From positions 62,001-126,000 of the forward strand of contig CAJURT010000005.1 in assembly GCA_910588875.1 (NCBI GenBank): a DNA stretch of 64,000 nt, read 5' to 3'. This document shows positions 42,386-51,331 of the stretch, in pieces; position 1 is the stretch's first letter, and each line of letters begins with the position of its first letter. Under the pieces are notes generated by a model. The model did not search any database. It was not told where the DNA came from and was given only the letters and a program-made list of their open reading frames with translations. This DNA comes from an uncultured Lachnospiraceae bacterium. Lineage in GTDB: Bacteria; Bacillota; Clostridia; Lachnospirales; Lachnospiraceae. The position numbers and the translations under genes are program-made.

Positions 42386-42414
42386 TTGTATTCCTTCCGA
42401 TTTTATGTTAAAGT
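42386..42414 (+). promoter_or_regulatory. Candidate promoter of the activase gene
   Basis: TTGTAT (42386-42391), 17-base spacer, TAAAGT (42409-42414). A weaker alternative starts at TTGCAT 42419. Confidence 0.4.
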
Positions 42415-42511
42415 ATCGTTGCATTCATATTTCTTTATTTGCATAAATTTATCAATAACAGTTTACCAATCAAAACAGAAAGATAAAGGAGGCAGGGACA
42501 TTCCCGCACAT

Positions 42512-45500
42512 ATGGATTTACATACCCCTTATACATTAGGAATCGATATCGGTTCCACCACGGTAAAAATCGCTGTCATGCACGGCAGCCAGATCGCATT
42601 TTCCGGCTACGAGCGCCACTATGCCAACATCCAGGAGACCCTCGCCCTTTTGCTGTCCCGGGCACAAAAAGAACTTGGGGAGATCTCTGTCTGCCCCGGC
42701 ATCACTGGTTCCGGCGGCCTGACTTTGGCAAAGCATTTACAGATCCCCTTCACCCAGGAGGTGGTAGCCGTGGCCTCCGCCTTAAAGGCTGAGGCGCCTC
42801 AGACCGATGTGGCTATCGAATTAGGCGGCGAGGACGCGAAGATCATTTACTTCACCGGCGGCATCGACCAGCGGATGAACGGTATCTGTGCCGGAGGCAC
42901 CGGATCCTTCATTGACCAGATGGCATCCCTTCTGCAGACAGATGCGGCAGGGCTGAATAAATATGCCGAAAATTATCAGATGATTTATCCCATCGCGGCG
43001 CGGTGCGGCGTATTCGCCAAATCCGACATCCAGCCGCTGATCAATGAGGGGGCCACCAGGGAAGACCTGGCTGCCTCCATTTTCCAGGCAGTGGTGAACC
43101 AGACCATCAGCGGTCTGGCCTGTGGCAAGCCCATCCGAGGCACGGTTGCATTCCTCGGCGGGCCGCTGCACTTTTTGCCTCAGCTGCGCCGGGCTTTCAC
43201 CCGCACCCTAAACCTGGATGCGGCACACACGATAGCGCCAGGGCATTCCCATCTGTTTGCCGCCATCGGCGCTGCCATGAATGCTTCCGGAGGCAGTTGC
43301 GTCCCTCTGTCCGGCATGGTCAGCCGTTTAAACACGGGCATCCGCATGGATACGGAGATCAACCGCATGGAGCCTTTGTTTTCTTCTCAGGAAGATTATA
43401 ACCGCTTTTGTGAGCGCCATGCCTGCCACGGTGTAAGGACGGCTGAACTTTCCTCCTATGAGGGCAACTGCTACCTGGGCATCGATGCGGGTTCCACCAC
43501 CACCAAGGTGGCGCTGGTAGGGGAGGACGGCAGCCTGCTCTACCACTTCTACTCCAACAATAACGGCAGCCCCCTGGCCACAGCCATCCGTGCCATGAAG
43601 GAGATCCATGGGCTGCTGCCCGAAAAGGCAAGGCTGGCCTGGTCCTGCTCCACCGGTTACGGGGAAGCCCTCTTAAAGTCTGCCTTCCTCCTGGACGAAG
43701 GGGAGGTGGAAACCATCTCCCACTACTATGCCGCCGCCTTTTTTGAGCCGGAGGTGGACTGCATCCTGGACATCGGGGGCCAGGATATGAAATGCATCAA
43801 GATTAAGGACGGCACCGTGGACAGCGTCCAGCTGAACGAAGCCTGCTCCTCCGGCTGCGGTTCTTTTATTGAGACCTTCGCCAAGTCATTGAATTACGGG
43901 GTGGAGGATTTTGCCAGAGAAGCCCTCTTCGCCGCCAATCCCACGGATCTGGGCACCCGGTGTACCGTATTCATGAATTCCAACGTCAAACAGGCCCAGA
44001 AAGAGGGCGCCTCCGTGGCGGACATTTCTGCGGGGCTTGCTTACTCGGTCATCAAAAATGCCCTTTTTAAAGTCATCAAGATTACCAATGCCTCTGATCT
44101 TGGCAGGCATGTGGTTGTCCAGGGCGGCACCTTTTACAATGACGCCGTACTGCGGAGTTTTGAAAAAATCTCCGGCTGCGAAGCCGTCCGGCCTGATATC
44201 GCCGGTATCATGGGCGCCTTCGGTGCCGCCCTGATCGCAAGGGAACGGTATGACTGCTCCCGGCAGACTTCCATGATGCCTCTGGATAAAATCATCGGCT
44301 TACAGTATGAGACTTCCATGACCCGCTGCAAAGGCTGCACCAACCACTGCGTGCTGACGGTAAACCGCTTTGAAGGAGGCCGCCAGTATGTCAGCGGCAA
44401 CCGCTGTGAACGCGGGCTTGGCAAGGAAATATCAAGAAAGGAGATCCCCAATCTCTTTGACTATAAGTATCACCGGATGTTTGATTATGAGCCACTGACG
44501 CCGGACATTGCACCCAGAGGGACCATCGGCATTCCCCGGGTGCTGAATATGTATGAGAATTTCCCTTTCTGGGCCGTGTTTTTCCGGAAACTGGGATTTT
44601 CTGTGGTACTCTCCCCCCAGTCCAACAAAAAAATTTATGAACTGGGGATTGAATCCATCCCCAGCGAATCGGAATGCTATCCCGCCAAGCTGGTACACGG
44701 GCATATTTCCTGGCTGATAAAACAAGGGATCCGGGATATTTTCTATCCCTGCATTCCTTATGAGCGCAATGAGACTCCCCAGGCCGGCAACCATTTCAAC
44801 TGCCCTATGGTCACCTCCTATGCGGAGAACATCAAAAACAACGTGGAGGAACTGGCGGAATTCCGCGTCCGTTTTCTCAACCCCTTCCTCGCTTTCACCA
44901 ATGAGGAAGTCCTGACCAGGCAGCTGGTCATAGAATTCGCCAAAGAATACCAGATCCCTTCCGCTGAGATCCAGAAGGCAGCCCACGCCGGCTGGGAAGA
45001 ACTGCTTCGTTCCCGCCGGGATATGGAAAAGAAGGGCGAAGAAACCATCGCCTGGCTCAAAAAACACCATCGGAACGGAATCGTGCTGGCCGGACGCCCT
45101 TACCATGTGGATCCGGAAATCCATCACGGGATCCCGGAACTGATCACATCCTACGGCCTGGCTGTGCTGACGGAAGATTCCGTCTCCCATCTGGCAGATG
45201 CCGAACGGCCGCTGGTAGTGACCGATCAGTGGATGTACCACTCCCGCCTCTACCGGGCGGCAACCTATGTCAAGCGGAATGATTTCCTGGATCTTATTCA
45301 GCTTAACTCCTTCGGCTGTGGCTTAGATGCCGTGACCACCGACCAGGTACAGGAAATCCTCACCGGCTCCGACAAGATCTATACCGTACTGAAAATCGAT
45401 GAGGTGAATAATCTGGGGGCTGCCCGCATCCGCATCCGTTCCCTGATTGCCGCCCTGCGGGTACGCAGCCAGAAGCGCTATGAACGCCATGTGGTGTCCA

Positions 45501-46753
45501 GTTCCTACAACCGGACAGTCTTTACCAAAGAGATGAAGAAGGATTATACGCTTTTATGCCCCCAGATGTCCCCGATCCATTTCGAACTTCTGGAACCTGC
45601 CATGCGGGCCTTCGGTTATCAAATAGACGTGCTGAAAAATGATACCAGCTCCGCCATTGACGTAGGGCTGCAGTATGTCAACAACGATGCCTGTTACCCT
45701 TCGCTGATCGTTATCGGGCAGGTGATGGAGGCGCTTCTCTCCGGCAAATACGATTTAAACCGTACTGCCGTGCTGATGACCCAGACGGGAGGAGGCTGCC
45801 GTGCCTCCAATTACATCGGCTTCATCCGCCGTGCACTGGAGAAGGCAGGTATCCCCCAAGTTCCCGTCATCTCCGTCAATGCCAACGGCATGGAGACCAA
45901 CCCTGGCTTTACCATCACCCCTGCCCTTATCACAAAGGCCATGCAGGCCATCGTGTACGGGGATATCTTTATGAGGGTATTATACGCCACCCGCCCCTAT
46001 GAGCGGGAACCCGGATCTGCCAACGCCCTCCATGAGAAATGGAAGGCCCGCTGTATCCGCAGCCTCTCCACCAAATCTGCCAACATGATGGTATTTGGCC
46101 GGAACATCCGGGGAATTATCCGGGAATTTGACACCCTGCCCCGGTTAAATGTGGAAAAACCCAAGGTCGGCATCGTGGGGGAGATCCTGGTAAAATTCTC
46201 GCCCCTGGCCAACAACCATATTGTAGAACTTCTGGAGGCAGAAGGGGCAGAGGCCGTTATGCCGGATCTGATGGATTTCCTGCTCTACTGCTTCTACAAC
46301 AGCAATTTTAAGGCAGAACATCTGGGAGGGAAACAATCTTCAGCCTGGTTATGCAACCTGGGCATCTCCCTGCTGGAGTTCCTCCGCAAAACCGCCCGCC
46401 GGGAGCTGGAGAAAAGCAGGCATTTCACCCCTCCGGCTCGCATCCGCGATCTGGCCCATATGGCCGAGGACTTTGTATCCCTGGGCAACCAGACCGGAGA
46501 AGGCTGGTTCCTTACCGGCGAGATGCTGGAACTGATCCACAGCGGCGTAAAAAATATCGTATGCACCCAGCCCTTTGGATGCCTGCCGAACCATATTGTG
46601 GGCAAAGGCGTAATCAAGGAACTGCGGCGCAGGCATCCCGGGGCCAATGTCATTGCCGTGGATTATGACCCGGGGGCCAGTGAGGTGAACCAGTTAAACA
46701 GGATCAAACTGATGCTGGCAACGGCACAGAAAAATCTCCTGGAATGTGTGTAA
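42512..46753 (+). CDS. Giant acyl-CoA dehydratase activase-related protein
   Basis: A 1,413-residue protein. It has two tandem BcrAD/BadFG ATPase domains (LGIDIGSTTVKIAV at about residue 9 with AGGTGSFIDQ; LGIDAGSTTTKVAL at about 317 with SSGCGSFIETFAKS), a Cys motif CKGCTNHC near 603, a DUF2229-type segment (GIPRVLNMYENFPFWAVFF, about 670) and a C-terminal HgdB-like region (GGGCRASNYIGFIRRALEKAGIP). Single-domain relatives drive electrons into 2-hydroxyacyl-CoA dehydratases through a 4Fe-4S cluster between subunits. The physiological role of this fused family is unknown. ATG 42512 is chosen from the conserved start; the AGGAGG lies 19 bases off, with a GGGACATTCCC hairpin between. Confidence 0.88.
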   Translation: MDLHTPYTLGIDIGSTTVKIAVMHGSQIAFSGYERHYANIQETLALLLSRAQKELGEISVCPGITGSGGLTLAKHLQIPFTQEVVAVASALKAEAPQTDVAIELGGEDAKIIYFTGGIDQRMNGICAGGTGSFIDQMASLLQTDAAGLNKYAENYQMIYPIAARCGVFAKSDIQPLINEGATREDLAASIFQAVVNQTISGLACGKPIRGTVAFLGGPLHFLPQLRRAFTRTLNLDAAHTIAPGHSHLFAAIGAAMNASGGSCVPLSGMVSRLNTGIRMDTEINRMEPLFSSQEDYNRFCERHACHGVRTAELSSYEGNCYLGIDAGSTTTKVALVGEDGSLLYHFYSNNNGSPLATAIRAMKEIHGLLPEKARLAWSCSTGYGEALLKSAFLLDEGEVETISHYYAAAFFEPEVDCILDIGGQDMKCIKIKDGTVDSVQLNEACSSGCGSFIETFAKSLNYGVEDFAREALFAANPTDLGTRCTVFMNSNVKQAQKEGASVADISAGLAYSVIKNALFKVIKITNASDLGRHVVVQGGTFYNDAVLRSFEKISGCEAVRPDIAGIMGAFGAALIARERYDCSRQTSMMPLDKIIGLQYETSMTRCKGCTNHCVLTVNRFEGGRQYVSGNRCERGLGKEISRKEIPNLFDYKYHRMFDYEPLTPDIAPRGTIGIPRVLNMYENFPFWAVFFRKLGFSVVLSPQSNKKIYELGIESIPSESECYPAKLVHGHISWLIKQGIRDIFYPCIPYERNETPQAGNHFNCPMVTSYAENIKNNVEELAEFRVRFLNPFLAFTNEEVLTRQLVIEFAKEYQIPSAEIQKAAHAGWEELLRSRRDMEKKGEETIAWLKKHHRNGIVLAGRPYHVDPEIHHGIPELITSYGLAVLTEDSVSHLADAERPLVVTDQWMYHSRLYRAATYVKRNDFLDLIQLNSFGCGLDAVTTDQVQEILTGSDKIYTVLKIDEVNNLGAARIRIRSLIAALRVRSQKRYERHVVSSSYNRTVFTKEMKKDYTLLCPQMSPIHFELLEPAMRAFGYQIDVLKNDTSSAIDVGLQYVNNDACYPSLIVIGQVMEALLSGKYDLNRTAVLMTQTGGGCRASNYIGFIRRALEKAGIPQVPVISVNANGMETNPGFTITPALITKAMQAIVYGDIFMRVLYATRPYEREPGSANALHEKWKARCIRSLSTKSANMMVFGRNIRGIIREFDTLPRLNVEKPKVGIVGEILVKFSPLANNHIVELLEAEGAEAVMPDLMDFLLYCFYNSNFKAEHLGGKQSSAWLCNLGISLLEFLRKTARRELEKSRHFTPPARIRDLAHMAEDFVSLGNQTGEGWFLTGEMLELIHSGVKNIVCTQPFGCLPNHIVGKGVIKELRRRHPGANVIAVDYDPGASEVNQLNRIKLMLATAQKNLLECV

Positions 46754-46769
46754 GCAAAAAACACCTATA

Positions 46770-46828
46770 AAAAATGTTGGCGGGCCGGAAACCTGTTTTA
46801 AGGTTTCCGGCCTGCCAACATTTTTTTG
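46770..46828. terminator. Long bidirectional terminator
   Basis: Arms 46774-46794 and 46801-46821 pair over 21 bases with a single G-U, six-base loop, A run before and T run after. It closes the activase gene and the convergent phosphodiesterase gene. Confidence 0.92.
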
Positions 46829-46850
46829 TCCGGGAAAAACAGGCCCGGGT

Positions 46851-47456
46851 TCATTCCCCTTCCGGCAGTTCCACAATATAATAATCATAGGCATTGACCA
46901 CCACTGTCCCGCCGACCTTATCCAGGCGCTTAAACCCTGTCCCATAATTGGCATGCACATGCCCGTGCACAAACAGCTTCGGCTGGTAGCGTCGGATCAA
47001 TTCGCCAAAACAGCTAAATCCACGGTGAGGCAGGTCCTCCAAATCATTAACCCCGGCTGCCGGCGCATGGGAAACCAGGATATCAAAGCCTTTGTTCCTT
47101 TTCAGCTTCCACCACAGCCGGCGGATACGCCGGCGCATCTCCCGCTCCGTATACTGGTTCTCAGCCTGGGGCAGATAACGCATCGATCCCCCCAGCCCCA
47201 GGATCCGGACTCCCCGGAACACAAAGATATCATCCTCAATGCAGACACACCCGCCATAGGCATTCTCACTGTATGGCTTATCGTGGTTCCCCATCACAAA
47301 CAGTACCGGTGCAGTGGACATACTGGCAAAAAAATCCAGGTAACTCTGTTTCAAATCCCCACAGGCCAGGATCAGATCTACCCCGGCAATCTTCTCCGGA
47401 GTAAAATATTCGTATAATGATTTTGACTCACAGTCTGCCAGCACCAGAATTTTCAC
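46851..47456 (-). CDS. YfcE-type metallophosphoesterase
   Basis: A 201-residue calcineurin-like phosphoesterase with GDLKQSYLDF, GNHDKPYSE, VSHAPAAG and HGHVHANYG metal-ligand motifs. The first motif, normally D-x-H, reads ADCES, so the usual histidine is missing and metal binding may differ. YfcE enzymes hydrolyse phosphodiesters in vitro; the natural substrate is unknown. The GTG start at 47456 has GGAG 7 bases upstream and overlaps the upstream gene by 29 bases, so they are coupled. Confidence 0.8.
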   Translation of the reverse strand: MKILVLADCESKSLYEYFTPEKIAGVDLILACGDLKQSYLDFFASMSTAPVLFVMGNHDKPYSENAYGGCVCIEDDIFVFRGVRILGLGGSMRYLPQAENQYTEREMRRRIRRLWWKLKRNKGFDILVSHAPAAGVNDLEDLPHRGFSCFGELIRRYQPKLFVHGHVHANYGTGFKRLDKVGGTVVVNAYDYYIVELPEGE

Positions 47457-49404
47457 CCTTTTTCTCCTCCGTACCTGTCTCCTCCGCCTTGACTCCGTTT
47501 GCCCGGATCATTGCCTGTGCCTCCGGCTTGAATAGTTCTATCGCCGGGATTTGGCCGACCACATTATCGCATAGCCAGCCCATGCGGATAATCTCCTCCG
47601 GTGTCAGGCCGCGCCCCTCCCCACCGATAATCTGCCCTTTCTGGGCATAAATCTTCCCGTCAAAGGGATGGAAGGAACCGCAGCGGATAGACCACCGCAG
47701 AAAATCAATCAGGCGCTGGGTGCTGGAGGGAAGGTTCTTTGAGCAGATCACGTCAATCACATCGGCAGACATCCCCCACCAATAATTGATTGCCTTCTTC
47801 CCTTTCAGATTCCTGTCCTCCTGCTCCCCCCTGCAGATCTGGTTTACAATCTGCTCGTAAAACCGCCCCCAGTTTACTAACGAAGTGGCCAGATTCTCGA
47901 CTGTCCCGTCTGGTGTCTTGCAGTACAGGCCAAACTCCCGGGATGCCTTGCTGGGCGTGATCAGATCCTCCCCGGAGATATGGGTGATCCCCTCCTGCTC
48001 CAATTCCTTTCTGCAGTGATGTTCACGAAGGCCTGTCCATTTCAGGTAAATCTTCGCCCGCGGATTGATCATCCGCGCCCCCATGGCAAAGGCATTGATG
48101 TTGGATACCATGCCGTAGATCGGATAATCTGCAAGATACCCCAACTTTTCCTGTTCACTCATCGCCGCCGCCAGAGCCCCCATCAGAAACTTCGGCTCAT
48201 ACATGCGGGCATAATACGTGCGGATGGAGGAATAGGACATATTGACGGAGCAGTTAAAAATCCTCAGTTTGGGATACTTGATGGCTGCCTTGACACTGCC
48301 CGGGGCCATTTGCGGCGCCACCGTGAAAATCACGTTACAGCCCTCTGCAACCGCCTTGTCGATGGTCTGCAAAAGGGCCTCCTCCGTGCCCACATCCTCA
48401 TAGCAGCAAGTCTCCAGCCGTCCGTTAAAGCGCTGCTCCAAATCCATCCGCCCCAGTTCATGGGCATAGACCCAGCTGGAACTTTCCTTGCTTTTGAGAT
48501 AAATAAATGCTGGCCTTAACATCTCCGGTTCCGTGGTGGTTCCCGGAATCAGCCAGTTCAGCAGCTTCGGGGATGTGCTTTCCTTCACCTCCGGCTTCTC
48601 TACCAGGGCAATCTCACTGCCCCGGGAAGCCAAAAGCAGTTCATCCCAGATCCGCAGCAAATCCTTTTTCATCTGGTCTGCGGTCCTCTCCTTCGCCACC
48701 TCATAGCTGAAAAATTCCACATATTTCAGGAATGCGTCGGATGCCGTCAGTTCCATTTCCTCGGTACGGGCATGGTAAAACACCTTGGAGAACCGGTCAT
48801 AAGCCGCCTTAAAATACTGCCGTTCATCTTCCGTCCAGATCTCGTCCGGAGCCTTCCCCATTGCTTCTAAAAGCCGTTTATAGCTGCCCTCCCTGCTGAA
48901 CCAGACATCACAATTAAAGGACACCTGATAGAAGTCCAAAAATTCATAGTATAGCTTTGTGTCGCGGTCATCGCTGCGCCGTGGGATCAGGCGGATCACC
49001 GAGGCAGAAATGCTATAGGCATGCACATATTTCAGCACACTGACCCGCTTATTGCCTTCCTGGACGTAAAAACGGTTCATAAACTCATAAGCCAGGATCG
49101 GGTCATGGATCCCCTCCTCTATCTGATGGTCATAGAGGTATGCCCACTTGGCCCCGAATTCCGACCGTTCCCCCAATAATGGCATAAAATTACTGGCAAA
49201 AGCCTGGGTCCGTCCCTGGGTCTTCGTCCCCACCACCCGTTCCAGGGGAATATCAATCACCCCCAGATTCACCTCGGACACGATATCCGTGTTTGCCAGA
49301 ATATCGTCCAGTACCGGCAGATAAGGGTACTGCCCCTTTGACACTGCCTCCTGATACCGCCTCCGGCCCTGCCGCAATGCACCGCTATAATCATATAATG
49401 CCAT
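47428..49404 (-). CDS. Cytoplasmic fusion of a ParB-like domain and a BMP/PnrA-type ligand-binding domain
   Basis: A 658-residue protein without a signal peptide. The N-terminal part (about 35-130: VIDIPLERVVGTKTQGRTQAF, IHDPILAYEFMNRFYVQEGNKRVSVLKYV) resembles the ParB/Srx nucleotide-binding fold. A helical linker follows, then from about residue 300 a BMP-family receptor domain (FIYLKSKESSSWVYAHELGRMDLEQRF, VIFTVAPQMAPGSVKAAIKYP, LMGALAAAMSEQEKLGYLADYPIYGMVSNINAFAMGARMINP). BMP domains normally bind nucleosides outside the cell. Here the binding unit appears intracellular, suggesting a sensor. It lies 26 bases behind argS. Function unknown. Confidence 0.72.
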   Translation of the reverse strand: MALYDYSGALRQGRRRYQEAVSKGQYPYLPVLDDILANTDIVSEVNLGVIDIPLERVVGTKTQGRTQAFASNFMPLLGERSEFGAKWAYLYDHQIEEGIHDPILAYEFMNRFYVQEGNKRVSVLKYVHAYSISASVIRLIPRRSDDRDTKLYYEFLDFYQVSFNCDVWFSREGSYKRLLEAMGKAPDEIWTEDERQYFKAAYDRFSKVFYHARTEEMELTASDAFLKYVEFFSYEVAKERTADQMKKDLLRIWDELLLASRGSEIALVEKPEVKESTSPKLLNWLIPGTTTEPEMLRPAFIYLKSKESSSWVYAHELGRMDLEQRFNGRLETCCYEDVGTEEALLQTIDKAVAEGCNVIFTVAPQMAPGSVKAAIKYPKLRIFNCSVNMSYSSIRTYYARMYEPKFLMGALAAAMSEQEKLGYLADYPIYGMVSNINAFAMGARMINPRAKIYLKWTGLREHHCRKELEQEGITHISGEDLITPSKASREFGLYCKTPDGTVENLATSLVNWGRFYEQIVNQICRGEQEDRNLKGKKAINYWWGMSADVIDVICSKNLPSSTQRLIDFLRWSIRCGSFHPFDGKIYAQKGQIIGGEGRGLTPEEIIRMGWLCDNVVGQIPAIELFKPEAQAMIRANGVKAEETGTEEKKGENSGAGRL

Positions 49405-49430
49405 TGAAAATGCTCCTTTCCCGCAACCCC

Positions 49431-51311
49431 CTACATCCGCTCCGGGGCATCAAACCCTAACACCCCAATCCCTGCCGCCAGCACATCCCGAACCAGGGTG
49501 ATCAGCCGGATCCAGCCTGCCTGGCGCCCCGCATCCTCCTGTGCCAGAATCTTGTTGTCACGGTAAAAGCCATTGAAAGCATTGGCCAGCCCGTAGACAT
49601 ACTGGCAGATTTTATGGGGTGCCAGTTCCTCGAAAGCAGTCTCCATCACTTCATTGTAGCGCGCCAGTTCCAGCATCAGATCCCTTTCGGCTGCCCCCAC
49701 AGGCGGCAGGATCACTGCACTGCCCGCATCGCCGCCCCCATCCTGGTAGTTCTTGAGGATAGAGCGGATCCGCACAATCGTATACAAAATATAGGGCCCG
49801 GTATTCCCCGTAAAGGAAGTAAACCGTTCCATATCAAACACATAATCCTTAGCTGCCTGGTTCGAGAGGTCTCCATACTTGAGGGCGGCCAGCCCGATCA
49901 TCTTCGCCGTTGCCATGGCCTCCTCCTTTGTCATCTCCATACCGGAGCCTGCCGTATCCGACAGAACTTCCCCCGCAGCCGGATCCTGGTTCCCTGCCAC
50001 ATTCTCCGGTCCCTGCCCTGTGCCGTCCTCCACCACGCTCCTGTTTTCCTGGATCCTGCGGTAAACCGCTTCCTCAATATCCGCAATCAGCTGCTCCAGC
50101 CGCATCACGCCGCCGTCACGCGTCTTGAAGGGTTTCCCGTCCTTGCCGTTCATCGTCCCAAAGCCGATGTAATCCATGGGGGTCTTATCCGCCACATAGC
50201 CAGCCTTCTTTGCCACCCGGAAGATCTGGGTATAATGCAGTTCCTGCCGTTTATCCGCAATATAGATATAGCGCTTCGGCGCATACAGCTTTTCCCTTTC
50301 CAGCATAGTCCCCAGATCCGTGGTGGCATACAAAGCGGCGCCGTCCGACTTCTGCACAATACAGGGAGGCAGTTCCTTGGAATCCCCTTCCTCCGCAATA
50401 TCAACCACCAACGCTCCCTGGCTCTCCCTTGCCAGCCCCTTTTCTTTTAAATCCTTCAATAGCCAAGGGATGTATGGCCCGGCATCGCTCTCGCCCTTCC
50501 ACAAATCGAAATGTACATCCAGGTTTCCGTAATTTTTCTTTAAGTCTGCCAGGGAAACCGCCATGATATGCTTCCATATCGCCACATACGGCTCATAGCC
50601 GCCCTGCAGCCTGAGGGTTGCCTGCTGTGCCCTCTCTTTGAAGTCCTCATCCGCCTTGGACTTTGCGCTGGCGCTGGGATAAATATCTTCCAGTTCCCCG
50701 ATAGTAAAGGGGGGCTCTGCCGGATACTCACCTTTATGCCCCTCCCGGAAATATTCCAGTTCCGGCTTCCTCTCCCTCAGTTCCTCAATGATCAGCCCCA
50801 TCTGCAGCCCCCAGTCCCCCAGGTGCACATCCCCGATCATATGGTAGCCCAGGTAAACTCCCATCCGCCGGATACTCTCACCGATCACTGCTGACCGCAA
50901 GTGCCCCACATGTAAAGGCTTGGCCACATTGGCGCCGCCATAGTCCACGATTACCGTCTCCCCATGCCCCGGCTCCTCCAGCCCCAGCTTTTCTTCCTTC
51001 TGCATCCCATTCAGATAATCCGCCAGGAATCCGCCTGCCAGGCGCAAATTGATAAACCCTGGCATCACAGCCTTGATTTCTGAAAATATCTTTTCCTTTT
51101 CATCCCCCCCGTTTAATGCATCTGTCACTTCATTGGCAATATCTATCGGCTTTTTCCGATAAGCCTTGGCGGCAGCCATCGCCCCATTGCACTGGTATTC
51201 GCACAGATCCGGCCGGTTGGAGAGCACCACCTTCCCATAGCGTGCCTCATAGCCACATGATAAAAAGGCCTCCTCCATCCGTGCCGAAATCAAATCAAGA
51301 ATCCTCTTCAC
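49431..51311 (-). CDS. argS: Arginyl-tRNA synthetase
   Basis: A 626-residue class I synthetase. It has an N-terminal additional domain, the HIGH box PLHVGHLRSAVIGES, the catalytic SLADLKKNYGNLDVHFDLW region, TRDGGVM in place of KMSK, and a DALR anticodon-binding domain (TGPYILYTIVRIRSI). About 35 Gly/Asp-rich residues (NRSVVEDGTGQGPENVAGNQ onward) are inserted in the linker after ADIEEAVYRRIQE. The start is read as GTG 51311 (then KRILDLISARMEE), since GGAG lies 8 bases before it and matches family starts; a longer TTG reading overlaps the preceding gene. Confidence 0.95.
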   Translation of the reverse strand: MKRILDLISARMEEAFLSCGYEARYGKVVLSNRPDLCEYQCNGAMAAAKAYRKKPIDIANEVTDALNGGDEKEKIFSEIKAVMPGFINLRLAGGFLADYLNGMQKEEKLGLEEPGHGETVIVDYGGANVAKPLHVGHLRSAVIGESIRRMGVYLGYHMIGDVHLGDWGLQMGLIIEELRERKPELEYFREGHKGEYPAEPPFTIGELEDIYPSASAKSKADEDFKERAQQATLRLQGGYEPYVAIWKHIMAVSLADLKKNYGNLDVHFDLWKGESDAGPYIPWLLKDLKEKGLARESQGALVVDIAEEGDSKELPPCIVQKSDGAALYATTDLGTMLEREKLYAPKRYIYIADKRQELHYTQIFRVAKKAGYVADKTPMDYIGFGTMNGKDGKPFKTRDGGVMRLEQLIADIEEAVYRRIQENRSVVEDGTGQGPENVAGNQDPAAGEVLSDTAGSGMEMTKEEAMATAKMIGLAALKYGDLSNQAAKDYVFDMERFTSFTGNTGPYILYTIVRIRSILKNYQDGGGDAGSAVILPPVGAAERDLMLELARYNEVMETAFEELAPHKICQYVYGLANAFNGFYRDNKILAQEDAGRQAGWIRLITLVRDVLAAGIGVLGFDAPERM

Positions 51312-51331
51312 CTTCAACTCTCCTTCTCTAT

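Larger units (their letters stand above)
41965..42511. other. Divergent region between corA and the activase gene
   Basis: 547 bases without an established gene. It holds the corA promoter (42310-42338), a leader hairpin (42246-42279), a 30-codon leader frame (42126-42218), a GC-rich hairpin near 42020-42040 (GCCTGC/GCAGGC), and a plus-strand promoter candidate at 42386-42414 for the large activase gene. The rest shows nothing I recognise. Confidence 0.6.
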
